Below, piece after piece: positions 10,501 to 20,009 of a stretch of DNA of 38,929 bases. Origin of the DNA: Helochares maculicollis. Its lineage: Eukaryota; Arthropoda; Insecta; Coleoptera; Hydrophilidae. The number at the start of each line of letters is the position of its first letter. The first letter of the stretch is position 1. A model generated the notes under the pieces. The model had not been told where the DNA came from. It worked only from the letters and a program-made list of their open reading frames with translations, and made no database searches. Made by a program: the position numbers and the translations under genes. Location of the stretch: assembly GCA_033557835.1 (NCBI GenBank), contig JAWQRO010000447.1:1-38929 (forward strand), written 5' to 3'.

Positions 10501-11022
10501 AGCTGCTTCTTTTTGCGCAAGAAAGACCTAGTGCGCTTCCGCAGTTGTAATCTGCTTCCATTCAATTGCAAATTCTGCCATGACGAACCAAAAAAATCAT
10601 AACTAAAGAATCCTGCTTACTATTGAATTTATCCCATAAGCCTCCAAAGACAAGGCTTCTCTCGCTGGGGTGTTAAGTGGACAAAGAGCTAAGAAGAGCG
10701 GTATTAACATAGAAATAACAATGGCTTATGCTTTACTATCGAATTGTCCTGAATAGCACGGATTAGCCCCTCACTTTAATTCAGTACCGTTGTACAAGCA
10801 AGTGCTTTTTAGAAAACACTTCTTCCTAAATACCACGTACGCTTCATTGGCAAGCGAGTAGACGTTACATTCAGGACAATACGGTAATGCCAAGTGAACT
10901 TTTGGTCTTAAATTTCATGGAGATTTGTTTTTCAGGACTGGTTCTCGCGCCAACAGCTGGTGATAATAGTACTCTTCGTCAACATCTCCTTGGCTATTAT
11001 GTTCTTCAAATTGCTGACATAG
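1518..11022 (+). CDS. JPH: junctophilin, 3' exons (5' part outside the window)
   Basis: Junctophilins tether the plasma membrane to the ER/SR. N-terminal MORN repeats bind the plasma membrane and a C-terminal helix anchors in the ER. Visible exons are 1518-3344, 6477-6677 and 10936-11022, all joined in phase 0. The first begins with two MORN repeats (TETYMGEWKNDKRTGFGV, LKYEGEWYSNKKYGYG), equivalent to MORN VII-VIII. An Ala-rich alpha-helical segment follows (about codons 81-148, ending VAKQYAPDF). Then comes a long disordered Asn/Gln/Pro-rich region with ten SNYPQ-type repeats, Ser/Arg stretches and a Gly-rich end. Exon 6477-6677 encodes LQRKKSLPDVQELP and MSREEVSALGSARREEIRR. The last exon encodes DWFSRQQLV plus one hydrophobic helix ending FFKLLT, then TAG at 11020-11022. 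Splice sites are gtaaga (3345), tttttag (6476), gttagt (6678) and ttttcag (10935). MORN I-VI must lie to the left. An optional exon at 6022-6135 is listed separately. Confidence 0.93.
2451..2600 (+). repeat. 15-bp coding tandem repeat (SNYPQ units) in junctophilin
   Basis: Ten consecutive 15-bp units of the type AGT-AAC-TAY-CCC-CAR encode S/A/T-N-Y-P/S-Q. The first six are exact SNYPQ and the last four have drifted (SNYSQ, ANYPQ, TNYSQ, TNYSQ). Upstream (about 2070-2310) PNQ-type motifs recur less regularly. The array lies in the fast-evolving disordered region between the alpha-helical segment and the membrane anchor, so copy number probably varies between individuals. It also creates an artefactual long ORF on the minus strand. 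Confidence 0.9.
3545..3992 (-). mobile_element. mariner-like transposase remnant, internally deleted
   Basis: Read on the minus strand, the stretch first resembles the N-terminal helix-turn-helix of mariner transposases (ENRRLTIGDLADGVGISFG). It then jumps to the C-terminal catalytic part (FFAKNSTHIVPQPPYSPDL, followed by ASCDFW and RFDTIEEIK). The middle, with the first two catalytic Asp residues, is missing. After RFDTIEEIK the reading frame slips: the expected DDWKKRW-type end is readable in another frame. It is therefore a dead, non-autonomous copy. I could not define terminal inverted repeats or a TA duplication, so the limits are approximate. Confidence 0.8.
4355..4587. mobile_element. 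MITE-like unit, copy 1
   Basis: This short segment is bounded by GTGTCCCGCTCGG at the left and the inverted CCGAATGGGACAC at the right. The similarity continues imperfectly for about 40 bp inward (GACCCTT-AAAA). A nested hairpin lies at its left edge: GACACTT-AAAC-AAGTGTC immediately followed by TGTCCCG-CT-CGGGACA. I see no clear target-site duplication. Calling it a MITE is an inference from the inverted ends and the size of 233 bp. Confidence 0.5.
4899..5145. mobile_element. MITE-like unit, copy 2
   Basis: This is the second copy of the 4355-4587 unit inside the tandem duplication, 247 bp long. Its ends are a better match: GTGTCCCGCTCGGGACAGAC versus the inverted right end GTGTCCCACTCGGAGCTGAC, continuing CCTT-AAAA. 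The same double hairpin is present at the left edge. No ORF. Confidence 0.5.
5590..6021 (+). promoter_or_regulatory. CpG-rich stretch, possible internal promoter of junctophilin
   Basis: Between about 5740 and 5940 CpG is dense (gcggccgatttccgcc, tcgccgttgcgccgcgacgc), unlike the AT-rich intron around it. It lies just upstream of an ATG with a fair context (ccaaATGt, 6022) that opens an ORF ending in a splice donor at 6136. This suggests an alternative promoter and 5' UTR. There is no direct proof. The small ORFs here (5587-5934, 5741-5959) match nothing I know. Confidence 0.35.
6022..6135 (+). CDS. optional junctophilin exon or alternative first exon
   Basis: An ORF of 38 codons starts at ATG 6022 (MSSMWFQ), runs through an acidic cluster (DDDEEE) and RRASESWIDTPPVE, and ends in phase 0 at a donor (gag|gtagat, 6136). 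Splicing to 6477 would keep the frame. On its 5' side there is no convincing acceptor in phase 0: the good one at 5940 leads to an in-frame TGA, and the one at 5976 has no pyrimidine tract. The simplest reading is therefore an alternative first exon. It would give a protein of 38+67+28=133 residues with the C-terminal membrane helix but no MORN repeats. A cassette exon in the long isoform, or chance, remains possible. Confidence 0.45.
6678..10935 (+). other. last junctophilin intron
   Basis: This long phase-0 intron lies between donor gttagt (6678) and acceptor ttttcag (10935). If it is not spliced, translation runs from 6678 to a stop at 6834-6836 and gives a product without the membrane helix. 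The stretch 6840-8026 is AT-rich and shows nothing firm. A small ORF at 7511-7834 matches no family. 8027-9515 is a repeat cluster. 9516-10935 shows no gene apart from the final splice site. Confidence 0.75.
8027..9515 (-). repeat. palindromic ~540-bp repeat family, cluster 2
   Basis: This cluster runs in reverse orientation relative to the 18479-20009 and 25231-25738 clusters. It begins with the terminal box AAAAAATCTGGAGTGCCTTC (8027 on) and has a subterminal box 'aaattcataactaaaagaag' near 8362. Two units of the core repeat follow, ending in palindromes at about 8935-8954 (actatacttcgtatagtata) and 9477-9498, so about 540 bp apart. Shared inner blocks are 'aatttatgacggt', 'ggtgctc.gatcatgtt' and 'gtcaaaatctcgaggtc'. 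No domain is recognisable in the ORFs across it. Confidence 0.8.
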
Positions 11023-13400
11023 TATAGACTGCGCGTCGCAAGACGCTATGATCAATGAGAAAAATTGAACTTAAACAGTTAATACTTAGGACACATTTTT
11101 ACACAAGACAGTTTCCTGTCTCTATGATAATATTAAGATTCAATTTTTACATTGTCGATTATTTCATGTTTATTTATTTCTTAATTATTATTAAAATTAC
11201 TAAATATAAAATACCACACGGTATACTTCTATTGTTTTAGGAACATTATTTGCTGTTGGATTTTTCAAATTAAATAATTGTTTGTTTAAACTTGTTTCAT
11301 TAGCATTCTTTCGTTTCATTTGGTTGTAAAGCGTTTAGTCGATACTGTTTATACTCATGGCTGCACTTGCCTCGTCAGCTTTTAATCTTATATAGTTCAG
11401 TCAATTACAAATGTTCTGTAATCGCATATAAACGAGTGAGTTATGAATGTATACTTGAAAATTTTAGGAAATTGTTCAGGCTACATTTTAAAATTAATCG
11501 CTCCTTACAATAAGTCATCTCTTTTGGGATCTTTGGTACTTGGATGACATGTAACCACATTCGAGTTATTTCGCTTTCATGCATGGGCTCGAAAATGAGG
11601 AGTCGAACAGCTCAATTGTTACTTGTTGCTGCAGTAGATGTAGTTATGTCTCAGGTTTTCTGCGAATCTGAGCCGTTCGACTCCTTGTTGATTGTTATTA
11701 AAACGCATCTCATTCGATAATGTGATGGTTTCAGAAGGCTTAAAATAGACCTAGCTGAGATAAGAATTTTTTCCAGGGCACCAACGAAGCAGAATTCGTT
11801 TACCTTCCAATAGTTTCTAATTAATCTTAAGACTGATGTTAAATTAAAAATTGCATCTTGAAATCTCACTCAAAAATTGTGGTGCAGGTGCACCTCGACT
11901 AGCACTATTTCAGCAGATTGTGTACTGCCAATTATTGTAAAACGATCGACTCGTTTCCCTCAACCATGGCTAAACATTGCCTTTGTTTTGAGTTCCACAC
12001 CAACGACATTATGGTACACTTGTTAAATATGTACTATTTGAGGTACGCCTACACAAAATCTCTAATTAGTAATTAATCCTTGCAATAAATCAAACAAGTT
12101 AAACAAACAAGCATCAAGTTTTTTATGATGTTTATTTTTTTGTTAAATCTAATGTGCTTCAGAGAAACTAGAAGGCGTTGATAAGACCAATTTCCAGCTG
12201 AGGGATAAGTAAATCAATTTGAGATATGCCTCCCGTAGCGAACTTTAAATTCTAGTCTCTGTCTGAAGGGCTTGCTTGAAATTAAACTTCTAAACTATTT
12301 GTGTGACTCTAAGCAGATTAGATTTCAAATTGTAGCTAGTATTTATTTTAATAATGTATTAGATTGAAAATGCAGCGAACTAATGGTTGGTACGCATATG
12401 ATATTCATATGTTTTGTATATCTAACCGGTGCATCAATTTTGCATATTTGCATTGTAAAAGAAACCAACGATGTGAACTTATATTACCTGTATGATACAA
12501 CACTTGAAAATGGAACAAAAGGCCTTGTAGAGGCCAAAGTTTCATGCTAACCATTCCGAATGCATCCTTAATGGTAATTATTAAAAAGACACTTCTTTCT
12601 ATATTAGTTGTCCCTTGACACATACTACCCAAACAATCGTCTTAAACTTCCCTAAATTAATAAATCACGGTTCAAATTTGACTTTGAAACCTTTACCAAT
12701 GTAGTTTTTGTATCATATTCTATTGTATGATAGTCAATTCAGTTCACTGGTTCGACGTGACAAAAGTGCAGCACTGCTTAGAATACTATTTGCTATCCTC
12801 CTGCGCTTACTTTGTAAATTATAACTAATTGCCAAAAATTTAGTGATATTGCTTACTCTTTGCCAATCTATCGAAAGTGCCAAAGGATTAAAATATATAT
12901 ATTTTGGGTTGGTGGTTAGCATGAAAACAATTAAACAAAACTTGGCAGAAACTTAAGCTAGAAAAAATTGTGTAAATAAATTATTTATTTATAGTAAGTC
13001 TCTTGCTGGCAGGAGTGTAAATTGGTTATAAAATGATAAAACGATTTGATATGAAATTTTTATGTATAGGAAGAAATGTGTATATGTTTAAAATAAACTG
13101 TTTTTTCATCATTTTAGGTGTTTAGCTTTAAAATGTCGATTTATATAAAGATATATACAAATATATTATCTATCTATAAATGTATATACATAATACATAC
13201 ACACATGGATAAGTTTTGTAAACTATTTTACGTGCCTTGTTCAACTTTTTAAAAATGAAACTGTTTATAGCTTATATGCGAACATTTGATCAGCAAATCA
13301 AAAAAGATTGTATAGTTGTGGATTTATAACGAAGAGAAAGGAACTTTAATGATATGTCTATCACTTTATATTTTGGATTTAATAAAATAAAGGGCTGACT
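11023..13400 (+). other. probable junctophilin 3' UTR and spacer
   Basis: This AT-rich stretch follows the junctophilin stop and has no recognisable gene. Canonical AATAAA signals on the plus strand lie at 12084-12089, 12975-12980, 13092-13097 and 13381-13386, so the 3' UTR could be 1.1 to 2.4 kb long. Which is used cannot be told from sequence. The listed small ORFs match nothing known. Confidence 0.5.
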
Positions 13401-13939
13401 ACTTAACTCCCTTAGTCATATTGACTTTTAAGCTGTGTTTTATTTATCCTTCCCCACTAAAGACCTGCTGGTTCTGCTATTGGTGTCACAACGACTACCC
13501 ATTTTAACCATTAATTATAGTTTTTTTACTCTTATGGTGCAAGACGCGGCGATATCATTCGAAATTATTCCAAAGTTTTAGCTTAAATGGTCAAAATAAA
13601 CGTACCTGGCGGGCATTAGGTGTAGTATCAGTTGTTTTCATACACACTTTCACTACAATTCACTGTATTTCACTACAAAAAGGGATCAAAACTTTGCGGG
13701 TATTAATTTGAGGCATCTTGTAAAAACTAAACATGGCGGCCGACGCCACGCACAGCAGATTGCTTGGATTTAAAAAGCAAAGCCAACTCAAAATTCACTT
13801 AAACAATCGCCTTATCACAGCCTATTTTCTGCACACCTGAAACCAATTCGAATGGGAAAGAAGAAGAAGAGGAATATTGTAGGTTATGGCGCATTAACAT
13901 TTAATTTTGTTTGTGAAGTTGCTCAATTTTATCAGCAAA
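13401..13939 (+). promoter_or_regulatory. probable mTERF3 promoter and 5' UTR
   Basis: The spacer before mTERF3 contains AAACATGGCGGCC at 13729-13741, which resembles the ATGGCGGC (YY1/Pho-type) element common near start sites of housekeeping and mitochondrial genes. The same ATG opens an ORF of 35 codons (13733-13840, MAADATHSRLLGFKK...). If it is in the transcript it would be an upstream ORF. Both points are inference. Confidence 0.35.
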
Positions 13940-15052
13940 ATGTTTAGTTCCATAGCGCGCAACTTGCTAGAGACTAGAATGCAACAAAAATATAAATTGA
14001 ACAAAGTTCTAAAAATACTATCGGAGCGGAATGTTTCAGACCAACAGGCAAGTACTTGTTCTGAAATGGTTGAAACAGCCCCAGAATTCATAGATAGTGA
14101 CTGCCAGAGACAACTAGATAGAAGGAAATCCCCCCTGGAAGATTGCACAGAAAATATAGCTCACGTAGCTCCGTATTTGAAACCCACTTACAATTTAGCA
14201 GCCTACGTAAACAAGTCGCAGTCGTTGCAACAACTGATTAAGCTAGGTGTGGACTTGCACAAATTAGAAAGAAAAGGTAGCATACCGAAATCCATTTGGG
14301 ATTTCGAGAAAGATGTTAAGGCGCATATTATATTTTTCAACGATTTAAAAATCGATGATATAGGTGCCCTTATAACTAAAAATCCTGCCATTCTGGAGCA
14401 GGACTTAGATAACTTAATTGTCCGTGTGAACTACCTGCGCTCTAAGAAGTTCAACGACGAAATGATCACCAGGATAGTGACACGAAATCCGTTTTGGCTT
14501 ACACACAGCACGCAGGAAATCGACGCCAAACTCGGGTTTTTCCAGAAGGAGTTCAAGTTACGAAGTGACGAAGTCCGGACGTTGGCCACAAAACAACCAA
14601 AACTGATCACTTATAAAATGCACTCGATCAAGATGAACAACTTTGCAATCAAAGAAGAGATGGGGTTCGATTTGAAACAGTTGAAAACCATGCTTTTGGA
14701 CAAACCAAACTTATTCATGAAAGGTACAGGTCCCCAGTCGAGCAAAAAACCGTTAAAACTTACCTATTTTTCAGACCAAAATTTCCTGCTGAAAACGTTC
14801 GAGTACGTGAACAAAGTCATGGGGATACCGTTGGAACAAATTGCCGAGATGCCCGAGATTTTGATGTGCCGAGAGCATCGAATTAAACAGAGGCATATGT
14901 TTTTGGAAACGCTGGGGAAAACCCAGTACGACCCCAAGCGACCCAATTATATATCGCCTTTAACTTTAGTGTCTGGAAACGATGCGCAATTTTGTGAAAA
15001 CGTCGCTAAATCATCAATACAAACTTTTAATGCCTTCCTTAAAACATTGTGA
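13940..15052 (+). CDS. mTerf3: mTERF3, mitochondrial transcription termination factor family
   Basis: mTERF3 acts in mitochondria, where it represses transcription and is needed for mitoribosome assembly. The ATG at 13940 gives MFSSIARNLLETRMQQKYKL, a basic, amphipathic start fitting a mitochondrial targeting signal; the frame is open upstream only from non-ATG codons. From about residue 80 on there are mTERF helix repeats with their typical N-P motifs (ITKNPAIL, VTRNPFWL, KQPKLITY, DKPNLFM). The end YDPKRPNYISPLTLV...FNAFLKTL is close to vertebrate mTERF3. An insertion of 17 residues between LFMK and QNFLLKTFEYV has no counterpart in the family. It is bounded by gtacag (14724) and tttttcag (to 14774), so it is probably a 51-nt intron that keeps the frame. 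Spliced length would be 353 residues. A possible ATTAAA poly(A) signal lies at 15202. Confidence 0.95.
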   Translation: MFSSIARNLLETRMQQKYKLNKVLKILSERNVSDQQASTCSEMVETAPEFIDSDCQRQLDRRKSPLEDCTENIAHVAPYLKPTYNLAAYVNKSQSLQQLIKLGVDLHKLERKGSIPKSIWDFEKDVKAHIIFFNDLKIDDIGALITKNPAILEQDLDNLIVRVNYLRSKKFNDEMITRIVTRNPFWLTHSTQEIDAKLGFFQKEFKLRSDEVRTLATKQPKLITYKMHSIKMNNFAIKEEMGFDLKQLKTMLLDKPNLFMKGTGPQSSKKPLKLTYFSDQNFLLKTFEYVNKVMGIPLEQIAEMPEILMCREHRIKQRHMFLETLGKTQYDPKRPNYISPLTLVSGNDAQFCENVAKSSIQTFNAFLKTL

Positions 15053-15357
15053 CGATTCTTATATTCATAAGACAGGGCATGTTTAGTTTGCCTATTTTAT
15101 ATTGTTTGTATCTACATTTGTGATCTATTGAATATTAGTCATTATTTACGAATATATGTGTTGTTGTTAAAATTTGTTAGTTATACTGATCTTATAAAGA
15201 AATTAAAAATATGTATTTATGGTAAATAGTACAACTGCAATCGGCTAGATGGCGCAGTATAGACATTGTAGATTGTTTGTCTTAGATCCACACATAACCT
15301 AACATTTGCCGCAGGTATATAAATATTTAATTCTGACAAATTTTTATACATTTTCTT

Positions 15358-16479
15358 ATGAATTCATATAGAAAATGTTATACGCAATTAGTTTGTCATC
15401 ACTTCAGAGCGAATTATAGCTCCAAAGTCAAAACTCAGTCGTCTTCCGAGTATTGTTGGAACTTAGTCAGGTAGAAGTGTGTAATTCACACGCTCAAATA
15501 AGGATTTTTAATTATTTCAGGCAACATGACTTCGAGAACTACATCTGTACGTTGTTGCTTAAAGACGTGCGGCGCTCTGTGGCGTTCGCGATCAGAGGGT
15601 TTAACGTGGAGGTAGCAAAGATTAGCGAACAAGTCTCGCAATCGCAGCTGGGATTAATGCGAATGAAATTTTGGGAAGAAACACTAGAGAAATGTTACTT
15701 GAAAGACGCGTCTAAAGTTCCCGAACATCCCATTGCTATAGAGTTATTCAAAGTAAGTAAGATGATGGCGATCGATGCACCTGCTTTTTTAAATAAATGC
15801 TGTTTATGGTGAAATGAGACGTATTCAACTGCTCGTATTATAGGCCCTGACAAGAACGAAGCTGACGAAACGATACTTTATGTCTTTGATTTCGAGTAGA
15901 AGGGATTCGTTATCGTCGAGCTCTTTTTATACGATAGAAGACATGGAAAAGTATGCAGATAAATCAGTTGCAAGCGTGCTCTTATTAATTTTGGAGGGGT
16001 GCGGAGTTAGGAACGTTCATGCAGATCACGCCGCTTCGCATTTGGGTAAAGCACAAGGCATCGTAAATCAATTGAGGTAAACGCCCGAGTTACAAATCGT
16101 GCATAGCACATAATCTGCTATTGGTTTTAGGGCGATCCCTTTCGCAAAACAACTCAACGTCGTCACGCTCCCGAAAGAAATATTAGCAAAACATAAAGTA
16201 AGCGAGGAAGAGATATTCCGAGGAACCCCTAGCAAGGAATTGTCAGAATGCTCGTTTGAAGTTGCAAGCCGAGCATATCAACATCTCGCCAAAGCGAGGA
16301 GCTTAATAGATAAAGTACCCAAAGAGGCTAGGGATGCTCTTTTACCTGCCGTTAACGTGGATTTATATCTTACTCGTCTGCAAGAAGTTGACCACAACGT
16401 ACTTGATCACAACTTGCAAAGGCGCCACTGGAAACTCGTGCCGTCTGTTTGGTGGAGTAGCTTTAAGAATAAATATTAG
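15358..16479 (+). CDS. NDUFAF6: NDUFAF6, mitochondrial complex I assembly factor
   Basis: NDUFAF6 is a mitochondrial member of the squalene/phytoene synthase fold family needed for early assembly of complex I (ND1 module); it is thought not to be an active synthase. Exons are 15358-15470, 15521-15752, 15844-16076 and 16131-16479, giving 308 residues with all phases matching. Introns are only 50, 91 and 54 nt. The product starts MNSYRKCYTQLVCHHFRANY (basic, likely targeting peptide). It then has EYCWNLVRQHDFENYICTLL, RSVAFAIRGFNVE, GLMRMKFWEETL, HADHAASHLGKAQGIVNQLR (the best-conserved family motif) and a C-terminal PSVWWSSF. It begins 305 bp after the mTERF3 stop in the same direction. AATAAA occurs inside the last codons (16468-16473) and again at 16714-16719. 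Confidence 0.96.
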
Positions 16480-18478
16480 CTTAAATACATTCGTTTCATT
16501 TTAACCCTCGTCCTAAGTGTCACGTTTCCCTGAAAGTACTGTCATAAAATGCAAGTATTAGGTTCGTTGCGCTTGAACACTACAAAGCGAGCCAAGAAAT
16601 TCCAAAATACGAAATGAATAAGAACCCTGTGCTGGGGTCAAGAAATACATTGACTTAAAATAGCCGGAAAGATAATGAATTCGCTTATGGAATGCTCAAT
16701 ACTTTCGTATCGCAATAAAAATTCACCTCACGCCCACTCGCTTCGTAGCATATCGAATTACTTATGCAATAAAAGTGGATCATCATGGGATGACGAATGC
16801 GAATGGATCAATATCCATTTGTTCTAATGCTCCTTAATGGTTTCCATCTCGCTCTGAAAGCCTTTAATTAATCACATGAAGCTTAAGAACAACAAGCGAC
16901 TTCTTGAGAAAAATCGAATCATAAAGTCAATATTACTTTAATACCATAAAAGCTCTTGCCCGCTTTACGTGAGTAATTAAATACATAACGTTTCCCTATG
17001 AAAATTAATTAGTGTTTAATTGCAGGAAATAATGTTAATTGCTGCCTAGGGAATAGATTTGGATATCGCCAGAAGTAGGTTTGTTTAATTTGACTACAAT
17101 TGCCGCAAATTAATAATAATTCAATGGAATAGATCCACGCGGAAATAATTCTGGGTATTGTATTTAATGTATTTGAGCTTACAGTCGGCGTTTTTGCGCC
17201 CTTAATGTTATTAAATAAATGGACCAGGCCGTAGATTTCTAATCGGAAGTTGATAACGCAACGGCTTACATAAAGTGGGGCATTATGATCAACGACCCTG
17301 TGTAGGAAGCTGCAATATAGTTTTTTTGTAATAATGCCGAGGAAGCACCCCAACTTTCTTAGTCTAATTACGCAATTGATAAAAATAGATTATTTCCCTA
17401 CAAAGTTAGACCAGTAGATGACATTTCGATAGGAGATATTATATAATATGAGTTCGTGTTGCACGCAAGAGCTTCATGTCTCTCGTTTCCAAACTTGCAC
17501 GAATAAATTTATTTAAACTGTACTTAACAAAACTACTTTCGATTAAACTAGGCCCTAGTAATTTAGAAAGTTAAGAGTGCGAACCTATAATTTCGTGAAA
17601 GAGAAGTTCGTTTATTTATTTATTATATGGTTTATCATTACGATGCTTGTCGCTTTATCATTTATGTGAATTTGGGAAGATACGTGATATTGTAGGGGAT
17701 TAATCGATTATTAAATTCAATTAATTATTCAATTGGTATCATAAATATTTCACATTCATTCAGCTCGGCGAAAGCTAGCCTAATTGTATATCAGCTTGAG
17801 CGTCATGGAAAAGTTGATACAAAGCTCAGAGCCAATCAAATGACCCGATTTGAAATTCCAACCAATGACGATCCCTCTGGGGCATTTCCGCAATACGTCA
17901 AATTTATTCGAATCAATACAAAATTGTTTATACTTTTTAAAATCGTAAAATAATTTTGATCTTATTGTCACTGCTTCTGCATCATTTGATGTGAAGATGA
18001 ATTGAATGGTGAATTTTCACCTAGAAATGCAGCTAAATTTGACATTTTGGAATGCAAAACACTTGTCGGCAATGCTTATGGATAAACAGTCCCCGATTGG
18101 GTCTATTTTATCCGGTATGCTTTGGTTAGGTTGTTAAACTAACCAATTATAGCAAAGGATTTCCATAAAAAGCTCTGTTTAAATAACTTGTTAGCTTGAA
18201 ACAGTGAATGCAAATTTTCAATTTATTTCTCTATATTTCCCTTGATTGTCGCATTAATGTATACTCTATATTTTTCTTCATTCCTCTTCTCTTCTCTAAC
18301 AAAGTCAATTTTATCATATCAATTATTTGTTCAATCAAAAATTGACGACGATTGTAAGTAGAAATATACGACTTATGTACTTTCAAACACGACTTAGTCT
18401 CCTTAACAATCACCCAAATGCAAATATTTCGTGTCTATAATAAGTAATTTTTTGTGCCAATTTGGTCCTTTTTGACCT
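16480..18478. other. AT-rich spacer with many TAATTA-type motifs
   Basis: No gene is recognisable here. Homeodomain-type cores (TAATTA/TTAATTAA and relatives) recur near 16864-16872, 16974-16980, 17004-17035, 17100-17125, 17366-17372 and 17699-17740. These include ttaatcgattattaaattc followed by aattaattattcaattgg. In AT-rich DNA such motifs arise by chance, so an enhancer is only a possibility. The longest ORF (17009-17353, minus) matches no family. Confidence 0.35.
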
Positions 18479-20009
18479 TCTCGTATTACTATAAAGGGAA
18501 GGTATTGAGATCATTAAAAAATTCGACCTCGAGACGGATCTCCACGTTTTGAGTACCCGTTTACCTATACAGTTTTGAATTTTTTTCAAGTAAAGTAGTC
18601 CTTAAAACTAAGCTACCCGATTTAAATTTTGTGCACACCTGAATTATCAGAAAAAACTTACAGATACAAATTTTTAACACGATCGGAGCACCGGAAGTGC
18701 TATTTTTATAATTTTAAAAATTCCAATTTTAGTAGGCCTTGGAATAAAACATTTTACAAAAATGCAAAACTCACAGATACAAATTTTCAACATGATCGGA
18801 GCACTGGAAGTGCCATTTCTTAAATTTTAAAAATTCCAATTTTAGTAGACCTTGGAATAAAAAAAATTACACAAATGTTAAAAAAATGCTTAGCATGGAA
18901 AATATAGTAACAACAAATGTTTGGCATGTTGTCTGTGTGTAAACACGATAGCATACAGACCGTACGAACTGGAGCAATGAAATTTGATATACGGCCATTA
19001 TGGCAAAAACTTAAGCCTGTATCAACTTTTGAAGCATGTAGGACCACCGGAAATACCCGTTTATCTTCACAGTGTTGAACTTTTTTCAACTAAAGTAGTC
19101 TTTAAAATTAAGCTATCGGAATGAAATTTCGTACACATCTTAAATATTGGAAAAACCTGACAGATACAAATTTTTAACATGATCGGAGCACCGGAAGTGC
19201 TATTTTTATCACTTTAAAATTTTCAACTTTAGTAGTCTTTAGAATAAAAAAATTTACAAAAATGTTACAAAAATGCTTAGCATGGAAAATATAGCAATAT
19301 CAAATTGTTCCGTGTAAATTTGAAAACCGGAAGTGGGACTTTACCGTCATAAATTTCATTTTTACATTCCCGTATACTATACGAAGTATAGTAAAGGGAA
19401 GGTATTGGGATCATGAAAAAAACTCGACCTCGAGATTTTAACGGATCTCCACGTTTTGAGTGCCCCTGAATCCATTTTGACCATTTTTGGCATGTTGTCT
19501 GTGTGTATGTAAACACGATAGCGATCAGACCGTATGAGCTGGAACAATGCAATTTCGCATACGGCCATTATCGCAAAAACTTAGATCTGTATCAAGTTTT
19601 GAGGCATATAGGACTACCGGAAGTACCCGTTTACCTACGCAGTTTAGAAATTTTTCAACTAAAGTAGCCTTTAAAATTAAGCTATCGGAATGAAATTTCG
19701 TGCATATCTTAAATATCGCAAAAAACTGACAGATTCAAAATTTTAACATGACCGGAGCACCGGAAGTGCTATTTTTAAAATTTTAAAAAATCCAATTTTA
19801 GTAGTCTTTAGAATAAAAAAATTTACAAAAATGTTACTAAAATGCTACACATCGAAAATTTAGCAATAACAAATAGTTCCGCGTAAATTTGAAAACCTGA
19901 AGTGGGACTTAACCGTCGTAAATTTCAGTTTTTATTTATGAATTTATATTCTAAAAATTGGACCCTTCCTTTAGTTATGAAGGTTGAGTGGAGACACTCC
20001 AGATTTTTA
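18479..20009 (+). repeat. palindromic ~540-bp repeat family, cluster 3
   Basis: This is the longest cluster. It starts at a degenerate palindrome (tattactataaaggg, about 18485), has a perfect core TACTATAC-GAA-GTATAGTA at 19375-19393 and ends with the box ggttgagtggagacactccagattttt (19982-20008). Each unit carries blocks 'gatctccacgttttgag', 'catgttgtctgtgtgta', 'ggagcaccggaagtgctatt' and 'ccggaagtgggactttaccg'. A piece around 18660-18740 is repeated again at 18774-18860, so there is also an internal short duplication. ORFs across it show no known domain. Element class unknown. Confidence 0.8.

Noticed and set aside
17009..17353. 114-residue minus-strand ORF in the NDUFAF6-PDE2 spacer
   Set aside because: No family match and no supporting signals; expected by chance at this length.
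19375..19393. Resemblance of the repeat palindrome to a loxP arm (shared ACTTCGTATA)
   Set aside because: Only ten bases of a 13-base arm match, the spacer is 3 bp and not 8 bp, and the motif is part of a repeat family; no recombinase is nearby. Chance similarity of palindromic AT-rich sequence.
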